Shown in pieces: positions 6,850 through 7,286 of a stretch of DNA of 7,286 bases. A program made the position numbers and the translations under genes. The notes under the pieces are model-generated. The model was not told the origin of the DNA. It saw only the letters and a list, made by a program, of their open reading frames with translations, and ran no database searches. Origin of the DNA: Gammaproteobacteria bacterium (GTDB lineage: Bacteria; Pseudomonadota; Gammaproteobacteria; UBA9214); assembly GCA_029881775.1 (NCBI GenBank), contig JAOULY010000090.1, positions 1-7,286 on the forward strand. The letters are read 5' to 3'. Position 1 is the first letter of the stretch, and each line of letters opens with the position of its first letter.

Positions 6850-7213
6850 TTCGCTGGCAGCCGACCTGCTGGTGCTGTTGCACCTGGCATTCATCGTGTT
6901 CGTGTTACTGGGTGGTCTGCTGGTGTGGCGCTGGTGGCGAGTGGTGTTCCTGCACTTGCCGGCAGTCGTGTGGGGGGCGTTGCTGGAATTCTACGGCTGG
7001 CAGTGTCCGCTGACACCACTGGAACAACAGTTGCGTGTCGCGGCGGGTGAAGCGGGTTACAGCGGCAGCTTTATTGCACATTACCTGTTACCGGTCATTT
7101 ACCCGGCCGGTCTGACGCCGGGTATTCAAATGACACTCGGCGCCGGTGTATTGCTGATCAACCTCGTGATCTACGGCTGGCTTCTCATTCGCAAACACCC
7201 TATGCTCAAATGA
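6842..7213 (+). CDS. DUF2784 family membrane protein
   Basis: This 123-aa protein matches the DUF2784 pattern: an N-terminal ADLLVLLHLAFIVFV helix (about residues 5-27), then LHLPAVVWGALLEFYGW with a second helix, the CPLTPLE motif (residues 55-61), GEAGYSGSFIAHYLLPVIYP, and a C-terminal hydrophobic helix (about 95-116). No function has been established for the family that I know of. Three membrane segments suggest an inner-membrane location. The start is taken as TTG at 6842: the frame is closed by TAG at 6803-6805 and there is no ATG or GTG between. Starting at the GTG at 6872 would cut into the conserved first helix, and TTG places the conserved Asp at residue 8, as I recall for relatives. 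It follows doxX by 8 bases, and its start is inside a hairpin. Confidence 0.85.
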   Translation: MALSLAADLLVLLHLAFIVFVLLGGLLVWRWWRVVFLHLPAVVWGALLEFYGWQCPLTPLEQQLRVAAGEAGYSGSFIAHYLLPVIYPAGLTPGIQMTLGAGVLLINLVIYGWLLIRKHPMLK

Positions 7214-7232
7214 CTGGTTACCGGGAATAACA

Positions 7233-7286
7233 ATGGCACAGTCGATTGGTCCGGCCCTGCGGGCGCACTGGCAACGCCTGGCCAGC
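7233..7286 (+). CDS. Start of an unidentified gene, 3' partial
   Basis: An ATG at 7233 opens a frame of 18 codons that stays open to the window edge. It reads MAQSIGPALRAHWQRLAS. CGGGA at 7222-7226 lies 6 bases upstream as a modest ribosome binding site, and the gap from the DUF2784 stop is 19 bases, in keeping with one operon. The visible residues are too few to assign a family; they look like a soluble N-terminus rather than a signal peptide. Confidence 0.4.
   Translation, partial: MAQSIGPALRAHWQRLAS

Noticed and set aside
1..7286. tRNA, rRNA, CRISPR array, insertion sequence or phage/defence genes
   Set aside because: No clover-leaf-like intergenic segment, no regularly spaced repeats, no transposase or integrase-like frame; nearly all of the window is occupied by recognised + strand genes.

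Overview
The window looks like ordinary chromosomal core sequence from a gammaproteobacterium of moderately high GC. The basis is gene order and protein similarity judged by eye: a YhdP-type AsmA-like protein, a Nit1-type amidase and TldD lie head to tail, an arrangement familiar from the rng-yhdP-(nit)-tldD neighbourhood of gammaproteobacteria. I cannot name a genus. Every gene I can support is on the + strand. I see no RNA gene, insertion sequence, CRISPR array or phage gene.

Layout. Bases 2-3778 hold nearly all of yhdP; only the extreme N-terminus is cut off by the window edge. A 72-base gap follows, with a GC-rich stem-loop that starts in the yhdP stop codon and a weak candidate promoter. 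The Nit1-like amidase gene (3851-4675) ends in a TAATG overlap with tldD (4675-6120). tldD in turn shares ATGA with a small ORF (6117-6338) that encodes a probable lipoprotein of unknown function. A short gap of about 100 bases (6339-6440) has a T7 tract, several short complementary arms and a plausible extended -10 promoter. It leads into a second cluster of two small membrane proteins: a DoxX-family protein (6441-6833) and a DUF2784-family protein (6842-7213). The DUF2784 TTG start sits in the loop of a small perfect hairpin. The first 18 codons of another gene begin at 7233 and run off the end.

How the genes fit together. yhdP belongs to envelope biogenesis (phospholipid movement between the inner and outer membranes). 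nit1 is metabolite repair (removal of deaminated glutathione). tldD is one half of the TldD/TldE metalloprotease; no tldE/pmbA partner is visible here. Start/stop overlaps tie nit1, tldD and the small lipoprotein into one translationally coupled unit. The DoxX and DUF2784 genes look like a separate, tightly spaced pair.

I did not find a convincing new multi-gene system. The least explained items are the small lipoprotein coupled to tldD, the hairpin over the DUF2784 start, and the stem-loop at the yhdP stop.
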